From Sinomonas atrocyanea (GTDB lineage: Bacteria > Actinomycetota > Actinomycetes > Actinomycetales > Micrococcaceae), in the NCBI RefSeq assembly GCF_001577305.1, contig NZ_CP014518.1, forward strand, positions 2,728,001 to 2,792,000: a stretch of DNA of 64,000 nucleotides, read 5' to 3'. Below, in pieces: positions 35,537 to 43,525 of this stretch (positions are counted from its first letter, which is position 1; the number at the start of each line of letters is the position of its first letter). The notes under the pieces are model-generated. The model was not told where the DNA came from. It did no database searches and was given only the letters and a program-made list of their open reading frames with translations. The position numbers were made by a program, and so were the translations under genes.

Positions 35537-36637
35537 ATGGACGCACGCACCACTGGCGCCGCCCCGCGGCCCGGCGTCGGGGCCCGGGCCTGGGCGGACG
35601 AGGCCATCCGCCGCCTCGAGTCGGACGCCCGCCGCAGCGCCGACACCCATCTGCACCGCGTTCCCCTCCCCGAGGAGTGGGGCGTCGACGTGTACCTGAA
35701 GGACGAGTCAACGCACCGGACCGGCAGCCTCAAGCACCGGCTCGCCCGGTCCCTCTTCCTCTTCGCCCTGGTCAACGGCTGGATCAGCGAGGGAACCCGC
35801 GTCGTCGAGGCCTCCAGCGGCAGCACGGCCGTCTCCGAGGCCTACTTCGCACGGCTCATCGGGGTCCCCTTCACCGCCGTGATGACCCGCGGGACGAGCC
35901 GGGAGAAGATCGCCCTGATCGAGCAGTACGGCGGCTCGTGCCACTTCGTCGACTCGGCCTCGCAGGTGTACGGCGAGGCGGCACGCCACGCCGAGTCCTG
36001 CGGGGGGCACTACCTGGACCAGTTCACGTTCGCCGAGCGCGCCACGGACTGGCGCGGGAACAACAACATCGCCGAGACGATCTTCGACCAGCTCAGGCTC
36101 GAGCCGCACCCGGTGCCCCGCTGGATCGTGGTCGGCGCCGGGACCGGGGGCACGAGCACCACGATCGGGCGCTTCGTGCGGTACCGGCGGCTCGCGACCC
36201 AGCTCGCCGTCGTCGACCCCGAGAACTCGGCGTTCTACCCGAGCTGGGTCTCGGGCGCCCCCGCCAAGGGCGGCGCGTCGCGGATCGAGGGCATCGGCCG
36301 GCCGCGGCTCGAGCCGAGCTTCAATCCCAGGATCGTGGACCGCATGTTCCGCGTGCCCGACGCCGCCTCGGTCGCCGCGATGCGCGACCTCACCGCGCGC
36401 TTCGGCTTCGACGCGGGCCCGTCGACGGGCACCAGCCTGTGGGGCGTCTGGCAGCTGGTGTCGCAGATGGCGGCCGCCGGGGAGCGGGGCAGCATCGTCA
36501 CCCTCATGTGCGACGCCGGCTCGCGCTACCGCGGATCCTACGGCGACGAGGGCTGGCTCGCCGAGCAGGGGCTGGACCCCGCGCCGCACGCGCAGGTGCT
36601 CGAGCGGTTCTTCGCGACGGGGCGCTGGGACGGGTGA
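35537..36637 (+). CDS. cds1: PLP-dependent cysteine synthase-family enzyme, Cds1-like (L-cysteine desulfhydrase)
   Basis: A 366-residue fold-type II PLP protein. The PLP lysine is in HRTGSLKHRLA (about residue 63), SSGSTAVSEA is the substrate loop and GAGTGGTSTTIG binds the phosphate. Its N-terminus (WADEAIRRLESDARRSADTHL) and length match the Cds1 group of Actinobacteria rather than CysK/CysM; the mycobacterial member releases H2S from cysteine. The function is transferred from family recall. The ATG at 35537 is preceded by TACGCT ending 6 nt upstream. The neighbouring divergent rhodanese supports a sulfur role. The convergent MBL-fold gene ends 5 nt after its stop. Confidence 0.82.
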   Translation: MDARTTGAAPRPGVGARAWADEAIRRLESDARRSADTHLHRVPLPEEWGVDVYLKDESTHRTGSLKHRLARSLFLFALVNGWISEGTRVVEASSGSTAVSEAYFARLIGVPFTAVMTRGTSREKIALIEQYGGSCHFVDSASQVYGEAARHAESCGGHYLDQFTFAERATDWRGNNNIAETIFDQLRLEPHPVPRWIVVGAGTGGTSTTIGRFVRYRRLATQLAVVDPENSAFYPSWVSGAPAKGGASRIEGIGRPRLEPSFNPRIVDRMFRVPDAASVAAMRDLTARFGFDAGPSTGTSLWGVWQLVSQMAAAGERGSIVTLMCDAGSRYRGSYGDEGWLAEQGLDPAPHAQVLERFFATGRWDG

Positions 36638-36641
36638 GGCC

Positions 36642-37316
36642 TCAGAGGTCCACCGTCTGGCCGGGTTCGAGGTGCTCGTAGCGGGTGCCGTAGAGGTCCC
36701 CGATGCGCTGGGCGTGCTTCTCGACGATCCCCGTGCCCCAGTCGTTGAGGAGGGCATTGTGGATCGGGTAGGCGCGCCGGGCCCCGACCGCGATGATGAA
36801 GTCGAGGACCTCGCCGACCTTGCTCCAGGGCGCGTGGATCGGCACGAGCAGGGTCGGCACCTCGGCCCCGGGCGGAACGGTGAACGAGTCGCCGGGGTGG
36901 AACACCTCGCCGTCGACGAGGTAGCCGATGTTCGCGACCATCGCGACGCTCGGGTGGATCAGCGCGTGCTGGCTCCCGAACGTGCGGACCCGGAATCCTG
37001 CGGCGTCGAACTCGCTGTCCGTCTCGGCGGTGTGGATGCGATCGGCGGCCGACGGCGCGGCCTCCTTGAGCGCGACGGCCACTGAGGGGGGTGCCCAGGC
37101 CTCGAGCCGCGGGCTGGCCTCGAGGACGGCGGCGGCGCGCGGGAGGTCGATGTGGTCGGCGTGCTCGTGCGTGACGAGGAACGCCTCGGCGCCGTCCAGG
37201 GCCTGCTCGACTTCCGAGAAGTTGCCCGGGTCGATCGTCAGGACGCGGTGGCCCGTTCCGGTGTCGGCAGGCTTCTCGAGGCGGACGCAGGCGTGCGTGA
37301 ACTTGGTCAGGCGCAT
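36642..37316 (-). CDS. MBL-fold metal-dependent hydrolase (UlaG-like)
   Basis: A 224-residue metallo-beta-lactamase fold protein with the zinc motif THEHADHID (about residues 49-57), a further metal aspartate in HPGDSF and a C-terminal PIHNALL histidine. It starts MRLTKFTHACVRLE, the pattern of the UlaG/YtkL-like branch with no known substrate. The ATG at 37316 is preceded by TAGACT ending 6 nt upstream, so it is probably leaderless. It is monocistronic between cds1 (convergent) and the Zur gene (divergent). Confidence 0.88.
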   Translation of the reverse strand: MRLTKFTHACVRLEKPADTGTGHRVLTIDPGNFSEVEQALDGAEAFLVTHEHADHIDLPRAAAVLEASPRLEAWAPPSVAVALKEAAPSAADRIHTAETDSEFDAAGFRVRTFGSQHALIHPSVAMVANIGYLVDGEVFHPGDSFTVPPGAEVPTLLVPIHAPWSKVGEVLDFIIAVGARRAYPIHNALLNDWGTGIVEKHAQRIGDLYGTRYEHLEPGQTVDL

Positions 37317-37322
37317 GGCGCC

Positions 37323-37328
37323 AGTCTA
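37323..37328 (-). promoter_or_regulatory. Candidate -10 (TAGACT) for leaderless MBL-fold gene
   Basis: TAGACT on the minus strand ends 6 nt before the ATG at 37316, the same spacing as several other genes in this window. Confidence 0.45.
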
Positions 37329-37380
37329 GGACCGCCTCTTGCTAGGCTAGAAGACCCGATAGGCAGTGCAGGAGGAGTCG

Positions 37381-37827
37381 TTGGCCGAGAAGCCGCGCGA
37401 GCAGCGCGTGACGAAGCAGCGGGTCGCTGTCTCGGCAGCCCTGGACAGCCTCGAGGACTTCGTGAGCACCCAGGAGCTGCACCGTCTCCTCCAGGGCGAG
37501 GGGGCGTCCGTCTCGCTCGCGACGACGTACCGCATCCTGCAGTCCATGGCGGAGGACGGGCTCGTGGACGTGCTGCGCAGCGACGACGGCGAGGCCGTGT
37601 ACCGCCGCTGCGAGGCCACCGGCCACCACCATCATCTCGTGTGCCGCCGGTGCGGCAAGGCGGTGGACATCGAGGCGCCCGCGGTGGAGACCTGGGCCAG
37701 CCGGGTGGCCCGCGACCACGGCTACACGGCCGTCGAGCACACCGTCGAGATCTTCGGCCTCTGCCCGGAGTGCACGGCCCGCGGCGCACGCGCCGCGGAC
37801 CCGGACGGCGGGTCCCCGGCAGCCTGA
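37381..37827 (+). CDS. zur: Fur-family zinc regulator (Zur)
   Basis: A 148-residue Fur-family repressor: winged helix (TTYRILQSMAEDGLVDVLR), metal/His cluster GHHHHLVCRRCGK and a second CPEC pair, the two cysteine pairs of the structural zinc site. The start is TTG at 37381 because AGGAGG (37370-37375) stands 5 nt upstream; the in-frame GTG at 37366 lies before that box and cannot use it. It sits tail-to-tail with a zinc-type ABC transporter (znuB stop 26 nt away), which is the reason for choosing Zur over Fur or PerR. It would repress zinc uptake when zinc is ample. Confidence 0.85.
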   Translation: MAEKPREQRVTKQRVAVSAALDSLEDFVSTQELHRLLQGEGASVSLATTYRILQSMAEDGLVDVLRSDDGEAVYRRCEATGHHHHLVCRRCGKAVDIEAPAVETWASRVARDHGYTAVEHTVEIFGLCPECTARGARAADPDGGSPAA

Positions 37828-37852
37828 GCGCTCCCCCGGCGAGGGTCCCGCC

Positions 37853-38767
37853 TCAGGCGGCGGCCGACGTCATGCGCCGCCCGCCGCCCGCCGGGCCGGA
37901 CCCGAGCACACGCCCGTTCGCGCCGCGGCGGCGCCGGATCCAGCCGAGGGCCGCGCACACCGCGTAAATGAGGAACGAGAGCGTCGTGATGTAGGGGCTG
38001 ATCGGCAGCCGCCCCCCGAGCGCGAGCATGATCCCGCCCACCGTGGCGGCCGTCGCGAAGAGCACGCTGAGCAGGAGCACGAGGCGCGGGGCGGAGGTCA
38101 CCTTCAGGGCGGCGGCGGCCGGCGTGATGAGCAGCGCGAGGACCAGCAGGGCCCCCACCACCTGCAGCGACAGGGCCACGCTCACCCCGAGCACCACCAT
38201 GAACAGGATCGAGAGCGCGCGGACCGGGACGCCCCGGGCGTGGGCCATCTCCGGGTCGACGCTCGCGAACGTCAGCGGCCGCCACACGGCCAGCAGGACG
38301 GCGATGACCGCCGCGGCGGTGACGGCGAGGACCTGGAGCTGGACCGTGTTGACCGCGACGATCTGCCCGGTGAGCAGGCCGAACTTGTTCGCCGCCCGGC
38401 CCTGGTAGAGCGCGAGAAACAGGATGCCGAGCCCCAGCCCGAACGGCATGAGGACGCCGATCACCGAGTTCTTCTCGCGCGCCCGCCCGCCCATGAGGCC
38501 GATCAGGAGGGCCGCGGCGACCGAGCCGACGAGCGAGCCGGTGACGATGTCGCCGCCAACGAGGAGGGCGAAGGCGGCCCCGGCGAAGGAGAGCTCCGAG
38601 ATCCCGTGGACCGCGAAGGCGAGGTCCCGCTTCATGACGAAGGTGCCCACGACGCCGCCGAGGAGGCCGAGGACGGCCCCCGCCCACACGGAGTTCTGCA
38701 CGAGCGCGAGGATCTCCCCGTAGTCCTGGAACGAGAAGACGGTGCCCCAGAAGTCGTCGAAGTTCAC
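37853..38767 (-). CDS. znuB: Metal ABC transporter permease (ZnuB-like)
   Basis: A 304-residue permease of the ABC-3 family with about eight to nine membrane helices, including KRDLAFAVHGISELSFAGAA, a conserved region contacting the ATPase, and QVVGALLVLALLITPAAAA. It moves zinc (or manganese) across the membrane. The start is a GTG at 38767 overlapping the znuC stop by 4 nt, so it is translationally coupled. It is the last gene of znuA-znuC-znuB and ends tail-to-tail with zur. Confidence 0.9.
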   Translation of the reverse strand: MNFDDFWGTVFSFQDYGEILALVQNSVWAGAVLGLLGGVVGTFVMKRDLAFAVHGISELSFAGAAFALLVGGDIVTGSLVGSVAAALLIGLMGGRAREKNSVIGVLMPFGLGLGILFLALYQGRAANKFGLLTGQIVAVNTVQLQVLAVTAAAVIAVLLAVWRPLTFASVDPEMAHARGVPVRALSILFMVVLGVSVALSLQVVGALLVLALLITPAAAALKVTSAPRLVLLLSVLFATAATVGGIMLALGGRLPISPYITTLSFLIYAVCAALGWIRRRRGANGRVLGSGPAGGGRRMTSAAA

Positions 38768-39609
38768 GGCGTGTCCTCCTCGTGGTGGTGCGCGCCGCGG
38801 TGGGCGTGCGTCGTGGCGTCCGGGAGGCCGACGACGACGATCCGGCCGTGGACCTGGGAGACCTCGACGGGCGAGCCGTACAGCTCGGAGAGCACGGACG
38901 TGGTCATGACCTCCTCGGGCGTGCCGACCCGGAAGCGGCCGTCGGCCAGGTAGAGGACCCTGTCGACGTAGTCGAGGATCGGGTTGATCTCGTGGGTGAC
39001 GAAGACGACCGCGCTCCCCTCCTCGCGCCGCTGGCGGTCGATGAGCCCGCTGACGGCCTGCTGGTGGCCCAGGTCGAGCGAGAGCAGGGGCTCGTCGCAC
39101 AGCAGGACCTTCGGGTGGCCGGCGATGGCCTGGGCGACACGGAGGCGCTGCTGCTCCCCGCCCGAGAGCTGGCCCACGGGCACCTTGGCGTAGTCGGAGG
39201 CGCCCACTCTCGCCAGGAGGTCCTCGACGCGGGCGTCGACCGCCCGCCGGTGCAGGCGCACGCCCCACCGGTGCCCGTCGACGCCGAGCGCGACGAGGTC
39301 CCGGGCGCGCAGGGGCGTGTCGGGGGCGAAGGACTTCTGCTGCGGGATGTAGCCGATCTCCTCCCCCGCGCGGCCGGGAGCGCGGCCCGCCACCTCCGCC
39401 GTCCCCTCGCTGAGGGGGACGACGCCGAGCAGCGCCTTGAGGAAGGAGGTCTTGCCGCTTCCGTTGGGTCCGAGCACGGCGAAGAACTCGCCCGGGCGGA
39501 TGTCGAGGTCGAGGCCGGACCAGAGGGTCCGGGCGCCGAACGCCAGTGCCGCGGAGCGGAGCCGCACAGCGGGCTCAGCGGCCTGCGCGGCGCGGCCTCC
39601 GGGCCTCAT
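38764..39609 (-). CDS. znuC: Metal ABC transporter ATPase (ZnuC-like)
   Basis: A 281-residue ABC ATPase with Walker A GPNGSGKTS (about residues 49-57), signature LSGGEQQRL, Walker B VLLCDEPLLSLD and switch histidine in VTHEIN. A short Ala/Arg-rich N-terminal extension precedes the domain. It overlaps znuA at its start and znuB at its stop by 4 nt each, so the three subunits are made together. Confidence 0.92.
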   Translation of the reverse strand: MRPGGRAAQAAEPAVRLRSAALAFGARTLWSGLDLDIRPGEFFAVLGPNGSGKTSFLKALLGVVPLSEGTAEVAGRAPGRAGEEIGYIPQQKSFAPDTPLRARDLVALGVDGHRWGVRLHRRAVDARVEDLLARVGASDYAKVPVGQLSGGEQQRLRVAQAIAGHPKVLLCDEPLLSLDLGHQQAVSGLIDRQRREEGSAVVFVTHEINPILDYVDRVLYLADGRFRVGTPEEVMTTSVLSELYGSPVEVSQVHGRIVVVGLPDATTHAHRGAHHHEEDTP

Positions 39610-40556
39610 GCGAGGGCCTTCTTCAGCGCGGCCACGTTCTGGCTCATCCAGCCGAGGTAGTCCTCGCCCTCGGGGACCGTCTCGGTGAAGTCGACCACGG
39701 GCACCTTCGCCGCCTCGGCGGCCGCCCGCAGCTGCTGGGTCTGCGGGCTCTCGGTCTGCGGGTTGTAGGCCAGGAGGGCGACCGATCGCGAGGAGACGAG
39801 GTCAAGGGTCGCCCTGAGCGCCGCGGGCGGCACATCCTGCTCCTCCTCGACGGCGGACGAGTAGGCCGTGGGGGTGGCGTCCCGGAGCCCGGCTGCCTGG
39901 AGGAGGTAGAGCGGCACCGCCTCGGTCATGACGGCCGACTTCCCTGCCGCCGAGGACTTGAGCGCCGCAAGGGTGGACTCGAGGCCGGACAGGCGGCCAT
40001 CGACGTCCCGGGCCCGGCCCGCGTACGCGTCCCTGCCGGCGGGGTCCAGGGCGCCGAGCCGCGCGGCGATGGCGTCGGTGACCTTCTTCATGGCGCTGAC
40101 GTCGTACCAGACATGCTCGTTGAACGCCGGGCGGCCGGCGGACGCGCCGGCCGCGAGTCCGGCGGTCTCCACCGCCGTGATCACGCTGTCCGGCCCGAGG
40201 TCGGCCTCCCGCACGAGCGGATCCATGTACGGGTCGTAGCCGCCGCCGTTCTCGATCACGAGGCTGGCCTTGGACACCGCGAGCCGGTCGTGCGTCGTCG
40301 CCTCGTAGGAGTGCGGGTCCTGGCTCGTGGCGGAGACGATCGAGGTGACCGTGACCCGGTCCCCGCCCACGGCCCGGGCGAGGTCACCGTAGACGTTGGT
40401 CGAGGCGACGACGCGCACGGTCCCGCCCTGTCCCGGCGACGCCGGTGAGCCCTGGCCGCCCGGCGAGCAGGCGGCCAGGGCGGCCACAGCCGCCACGGCG
40501 ACGGCGCCCCGGGCGGCGGTGCGCGCCCAGGCGGGGGCGGAGAGGGTCGAGCGCAA
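39606..40556 (-). CDS. znuA: Metal ABC transporter substrate-binding lipoprotein (ZnuA/TroA family)
   Basis: A 316-residue lipoprotein with a lipobox LAAC (Cys about residue 31) after a basic, hydrophobic signal peptide. Metal-ligand positions seen are His in DPHSYEAT and His in NEHVWYD, and a Glu-rich stretch SSAVEEEQD. The usual C-terminal ligand aspartate is not obvious (the region reads LLAYNPQTESPQT), and there is no His-rich loop as in high-capacity ZnuA. I chose the TTG at 40556 with GAGG 6 nt upstream; longer frames only add non-conserved residues. Zinc is inferred from the zur neighbour; manganese is possible. Confidence 0.85.
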   Translation of the reverse strand: MRSTLSAPAWARTAARGAVAVAAVAALAACSPGGQGSPASPGQGGTVRVVASTNVYGDLARAVGGDRVTVTSIVSATSQDPHSYEATTHDRLAVSKASLVIENGGGYDPYMDPLVREADLGPDSVITAVETAGLAAGASAGRPAFNEHVWYDVSAMKKVTDAIAARLGALDPAGRDAYAGRARDVDGRLSGLESTLAALKSSAAGKSAVMTEAVPLYLLQAAGLRDATPTAYSSAVEEEQDVPPAALRATLDLVSSRSVALLAYNPQTESPQTQQLRAAAEAAKVPVVDFTETVPEGEDYLGWMSQNVAALKKALA

Positions 40557-40589
40557 GGATGCCTCAGTTCTGCGGGTCGGCGGACAAAA

Positions 40590-40604
40590 GGTGAGAATCG
40601 GTCG
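40590..40604. promoter_or_regulatory. Weak Zur-box-like sequence upstream of znuA
   Basis: GTGAGAATCGGTCGCAAT around 40590-40607 keeps about nine of fifteen positions of the actinobacterial Zur box TGAAAATGATTTTCA. It lies about 35-50 nt upstream of the znuA start codon, the right place for repression, but the right half-site is poor. Confidence 0.3.
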
Positions 40605-40624
40605 CAATAGGATCACTGTACCGC

Positions 40625-40672
40625 CTCTTGCGAACAATTCACATCTGGCTCTTGCGAACCATCCACCTCTGG
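40625..40672. repeat. Two adjacent 24-bp direct repeats upstream of znuA
   Basis: CTCTTGCGAACAATTCACATCTGG (40625-40648, quoted in two parts: CTCTTGCGAACA, ATTCACATCTGG) is followed immediately by a second copy at 40649-40672 with three mismatches. The pair lies between the CorC-like stop at 40690 and the znuA start at 40556. Confidence 0.85.
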
Positions 40673-40689
40673 CCGCGCGGGCCCTCGCC

Positions 40690-41763
40690 TCACCGGCCCC
40701 GCTCGAGGCCCTTCTGGCGGCGGAAGGCCTGGCTCTGCGTCACATCGCGGATCTCGCCCACCAGCTTCTCGATGACGTCCTCGAGGAACAGCACCCCGCG
40801 GGTCGCCCCCTCGGGGCCGATCACCCGGGCCAGATGGAAGCCGGACTTCTGCATCCCCGAGAGGGCGTCCTCGATCTCGTCGTCGAGCCCGAGGTTCGCC
40901 AGCGAGCGCACGCGGCTCTCCCCGATCGGCTTCCCCCGCCCCTCCGGACCGATAGCGAGGACGTCCTTGAGGTGGAGATAGCCTACGAGCTCGCCGTCGT
41001 CGTCGACCATGGGGAAGCGGGAGAAGCCCGTGTGGGAGACGGCCTTCTCGAAGTCTGCCGGCGTGGCGCTGGTCGGGAGCGAGACGAGGTCGCCGACGGG
41101 CACCATGATCGACTCCGCGGTCTGGTCGGAGAACTCGAGCGCCCCAGAGAGCAGGCCCGACTCGTCGTCGAGCAGCCCGCTGCGGGTCGACTCCTCGACG
41201 ATCGAGGCGACCTCCTCGAGGGTGAAGCTCGAGGTCACCTCGTCCTTCGGCTCGACCCGCAGCAGGTGGAGGACAGCGTTGGCGCTGCCGTTGAGGAAGA
41301 AGATCACCGGCCGCACGAGCCGGGCCATGCTCAGCAGGACCGGGGCGAGGAGCACCGCCGCGCGGTCCGCCGTGGAGACGGAGATGTTCTTCGGCACCAT
41401 CTCGCCGATCGTGACGTGCAGGAAGGTCACCGCGGCGAGCGCCACCGCGAATCCCACGGTGTCCGCGAGCTCGACCGGCAGGCCGAGCGAGTGCAGCGGA
41501 TCGCCGATGAGGTGGTGGATGGCGGGTTCGGCGACTTGGAGGATCAGCAGCGAGCACACGGTGATGCCCAGCTGGGCGGCGGCGAGCATGAGCGAGACGT
41601 TCTCCATCGCGTGGAGCGTGGTCCTCGCCCGCCCGGACCCCGCCTCGGCGAGCGGCTCGATCTGGCTGCGCCGCGCGCTCATGATCGCGAACTCGCTCGC
41701 GACGAAGAAGGCATTGCCGAGCAGCAGGGCCGCCAGCCAGAGGATCCCGGCCCAGTCCCCCAT
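40690..41763 (-). CDS. CorC/HlyC-type membrane protein with DUF21 and CBS domains (second of pair)
   Basis: A 357-residue protein: CNNM/DUF21 domain with four hydrophobic segments (about 1-180; FVASEFAIMSARRSQIE, TIGEMVPKNISVS) followed by a CBS pair (FSRFPMVDDDGELVGYLHL and GVLFLEDVIEKLVGEI). Relatives take part in Mg2+/Co2+ efflux or transport. It lacks the C-terminal CorC/HlyC domain that its upstream paralogue carries. Its ATG overlaps the stop of that paralogue by one base (TGATG), so they are co-translated and may form a heteromer. Confidence 0.9.
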   Translation of the reverse strand: MGDWAGILWLAALLLGNAFFVASEFAIMSARRSQIEPLAEAGSGRARTTLHAMENVSLMLAAAQLGITVCSLLILQVAEPAIHHLIGDPLHSLGLPVELADTVGFAVALAAVTFLHVTIGEMVPKNISVSTADRAAVLLAPVLLSMARLVRPVIFFLNGSANAVLHLLRVEPKDEVTSSFTLEEVASIVEESTRSGLLDDESGLLSGALEFSDQTAESIMVPVGDLVSLPTSATPADFEKAVSHTGFSRFPMVDDDGELVGYLHLKDVLAIGPEGRGKPIGESRVRSLANLGLDDEIEDALSGMQKSGFHLARVIGPEGATRGVLFLEDVIEKLVGEIRDVTQSQAFRRQKGLERGR

Positions 41764-43121
41764 CAGGCGGCCCTCCCCGATCCGCGGCCAGAGGCGTTCC
41801 GGGGGCCGGCGGCCTCGGCGCCGCCGGGCTCGGGCGGCGGCGGGGTGAACCGGAGGCGGTCGACCCTCCGGCCGTCCATGCGCACCACCGTGAGCGTCCC
41901 GCCGCCGACCTCGAGGGAGTCGCCGGTCTGCGCGACGCGGCCCAGGGCGCTCATGACGTAGCCTCCGACCGTCTCATAGGCGGGGCTGTCCACGACCCGG
42001 AGGCCGGGCACCTGTTCCGAGACCTCGTCCGGCCGCATGAGGCCGGGGAAGTACCAGTCGCCCGCGGAGCTCTGCAGGACCCCTGGGGCACGGCGGTCGT
42101 GCTCGTCGGCGACCTCGCCCACGATCTCCTCCACGAGGTCCTCGAGCGTGACGATCCCCGCGGTGCCGCCGTACTCGTCGAGCACGGCGGCGAGCTGGAG
42201 GTTCCCGTCCCGCAGCTGCGAGATGAGGGCATCGAGGTGGATCGTCTCGGGCACCTGGAGGATGTCTGTCATGATGGCGGCCGCCGGGACCCCGCGCCGC
42301 TTCCGGGCCGGCACCGCGACGGCCTTCTTCACGTGGACGACGCCGCGCACGTCATCGGGCGAGTCGCCGATCACCGGGAACCGGGAGTGCCCCGTCGCCC
42401 GGGCGGCCTCCACGATGGCGTCCACCGGCTCGTCGGCGTCGATGGTCGTGACGCGAATGCGGGGGGTCATGACGTCCGCCGCCGTCCGCTCGGAGAAGCG
42501 CAGCGTCCGGGAGACGAACCGTGCCGTGCCCGCATCGAGTGTGCCGAGCTCGGCAGAGCGCCGCACCAGGGAGGAGAGCTCGGCAGGCGAACGTGCACCC
42601 GAGATCTCCTCCTTGGCCTCGATGCCCATGAGCCCGAGCACCCGGTTGGCGAAGCCGTTGAAGAGGACCACCGCCGGCTTGAAGGCCGCGGTGAAGACGA
42701 GCTGGGGGCGGGCGACGGCGCGCCCCACCACGAGCGCCCGGGCGATCGCGAGGTTCTTGGGCACGAGTTCGCCGATCAGCATCGACAGCAGGGTCGCGAA
42801 GACCATCGCGACGGTGAGGGAGACCGCGGTGGCCCCCGGCACCCCGAGCGCGCGCAGCGGCTCCTCGAGGAGCCTGCCCACCGACGGCTCCATCACATAG
42901 CCCGTCAGGAGCGTGGTCAGCGTGATGCCGAGCTGGCAGCTGGAGAGCTGGGTGGAGAGGGTCGTGAGGCAGCGCAGGAGGGCCTCTGCGCCGGGCTCGC
43001 CGGCGTCGGCACTGCGCTGGACGGTGGCACGGTCGAGCGCCACCAGGGAGAATTCGACGGCCACGAAGAATCCCGTGCCGAGGATGAGGAGCAGGCCGGC
43101 GGCCAGCAGGAGCCATTCCAC
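41763..43121 (-). CDS. CorC/HlyC-type membrane protein with DUF21, CBS and CorC domains (first of pair)
   Basis: A 452-residue protein: DUF21 transmembrane domain (GTGFFVAVEFSLVALDRA; IGELVPKNLAIARAL), CBS pair (GHSRFPVIGDSPDDVRGVVH; AAVLDEYGGTAGIVTLEDL) and the C-terminal CorC_HlyC domain (VDSPAYETVGGYVMSALGR). It is likely a magnesium/cobalt efflux protein. The start is a GTG at 43121, chosen for protein length; GAGGAG is about 13 nt upstream, which is rather far, so the start is tentative. It is the first gene of the CorC pair and divergent from kgd across a 404-nt gap. Confidence 0.9.
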   Translation of the reverse strand: MEWLLLAAGLLLILGTGFFVAVEFSLVALDRATVQRSADAGEPGAEALLRCLTTLSTQLSSCQLGITLTTLLTGYVMEPSVGRLLEEPLRALGVPGATAVSLTVAMVFATLLSMLIGELVPKNLAIARALVVGRAVARPQLVFTAAFKPAVVLFNGFANRVLGLMGIEAKEEISGARSPAELSSLVRRSAELGTLDAGTARFVSRTLRFSERTAADVMTPRIRVTTIDADEPVDAIVEAARATGHSRFPVIGDSPDDVRGVVHVKKAVAVPARKRRGVPAAAIMTDILQVPETIHLDALISQLRDGNLQLAAVLDEYGGTAGIVTLEDLVEEIVGEVADEHDRRAPGVLQSSAGDWYFPGLMRPDEVSEQVPGLRVVDSPAYETVGGYVMSALGRVAQTGDSLEVGGGTLTVVRMDGRRVDRLRFTPPPPEPGGAEAAGPRNASGRGSGRAA

Positions 43122-43525
43122 GTCAGTGCTCGAGCTCCTCGCGCCATGACATGGCCGCTCGCGCGGGGACCAGGTGGGCAAGTACACGGTGCATGCCGGC
43201 CCTGTGGCGGCGGGCGCCGGTCGGGCCCCCGCGGCCAGGCCGGCATCTAGAGGTGCCGTCCATAGTGGTTCCAGCCTATCAGCGCCCCACGGACCCGAGG
43301 TCGGTGCGACCCGGGTGTGACGGCGGACTCACAATCGCCCGATTCGCTCCGGTCTTTACTAGACTGGACCCTTGAGTGTGGGCTCCTGACGGCGCCCACG
43401 GCGGTCGGCGGATACGGCCAGCCCCCGAATAGCGCCCGGTGGAGCACGCGGGCGTGCGGTACGGGGCCGAGGCGCGGAGCCGCTGACACGCGGGCCTAAG
43501 TATCGATGGAAGAGGCGTATCTCCA
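43122..43525. promoter_or_regulatory. Divergent intergenic region between CorC pair and kgd
   Basis: This 404-nt stretch has no supported gene. A TAGACT -10 candidate (43360-43365, plus strand) lies about 160 nt upstream of kgd, suggesting a long kgd leader. No consensus -35, operator dyad or known riboswitch was recognised. Small frames in it have no family resemblance. Confidence 0.4.

Noticed and set aside
37366..37380. Earlier GTG start for the Zur gene at 37366
   Set aside because: The perfect AGGAGG box lies downstream of that codon and 5 nt before TTG 37381, which decides the start.
43122..43525. Several small frames between the CorC pair and kgd
   Set aside because: None has a ribosome binding site with a recognisable protein; the region is better explained as a divergent promoter region.
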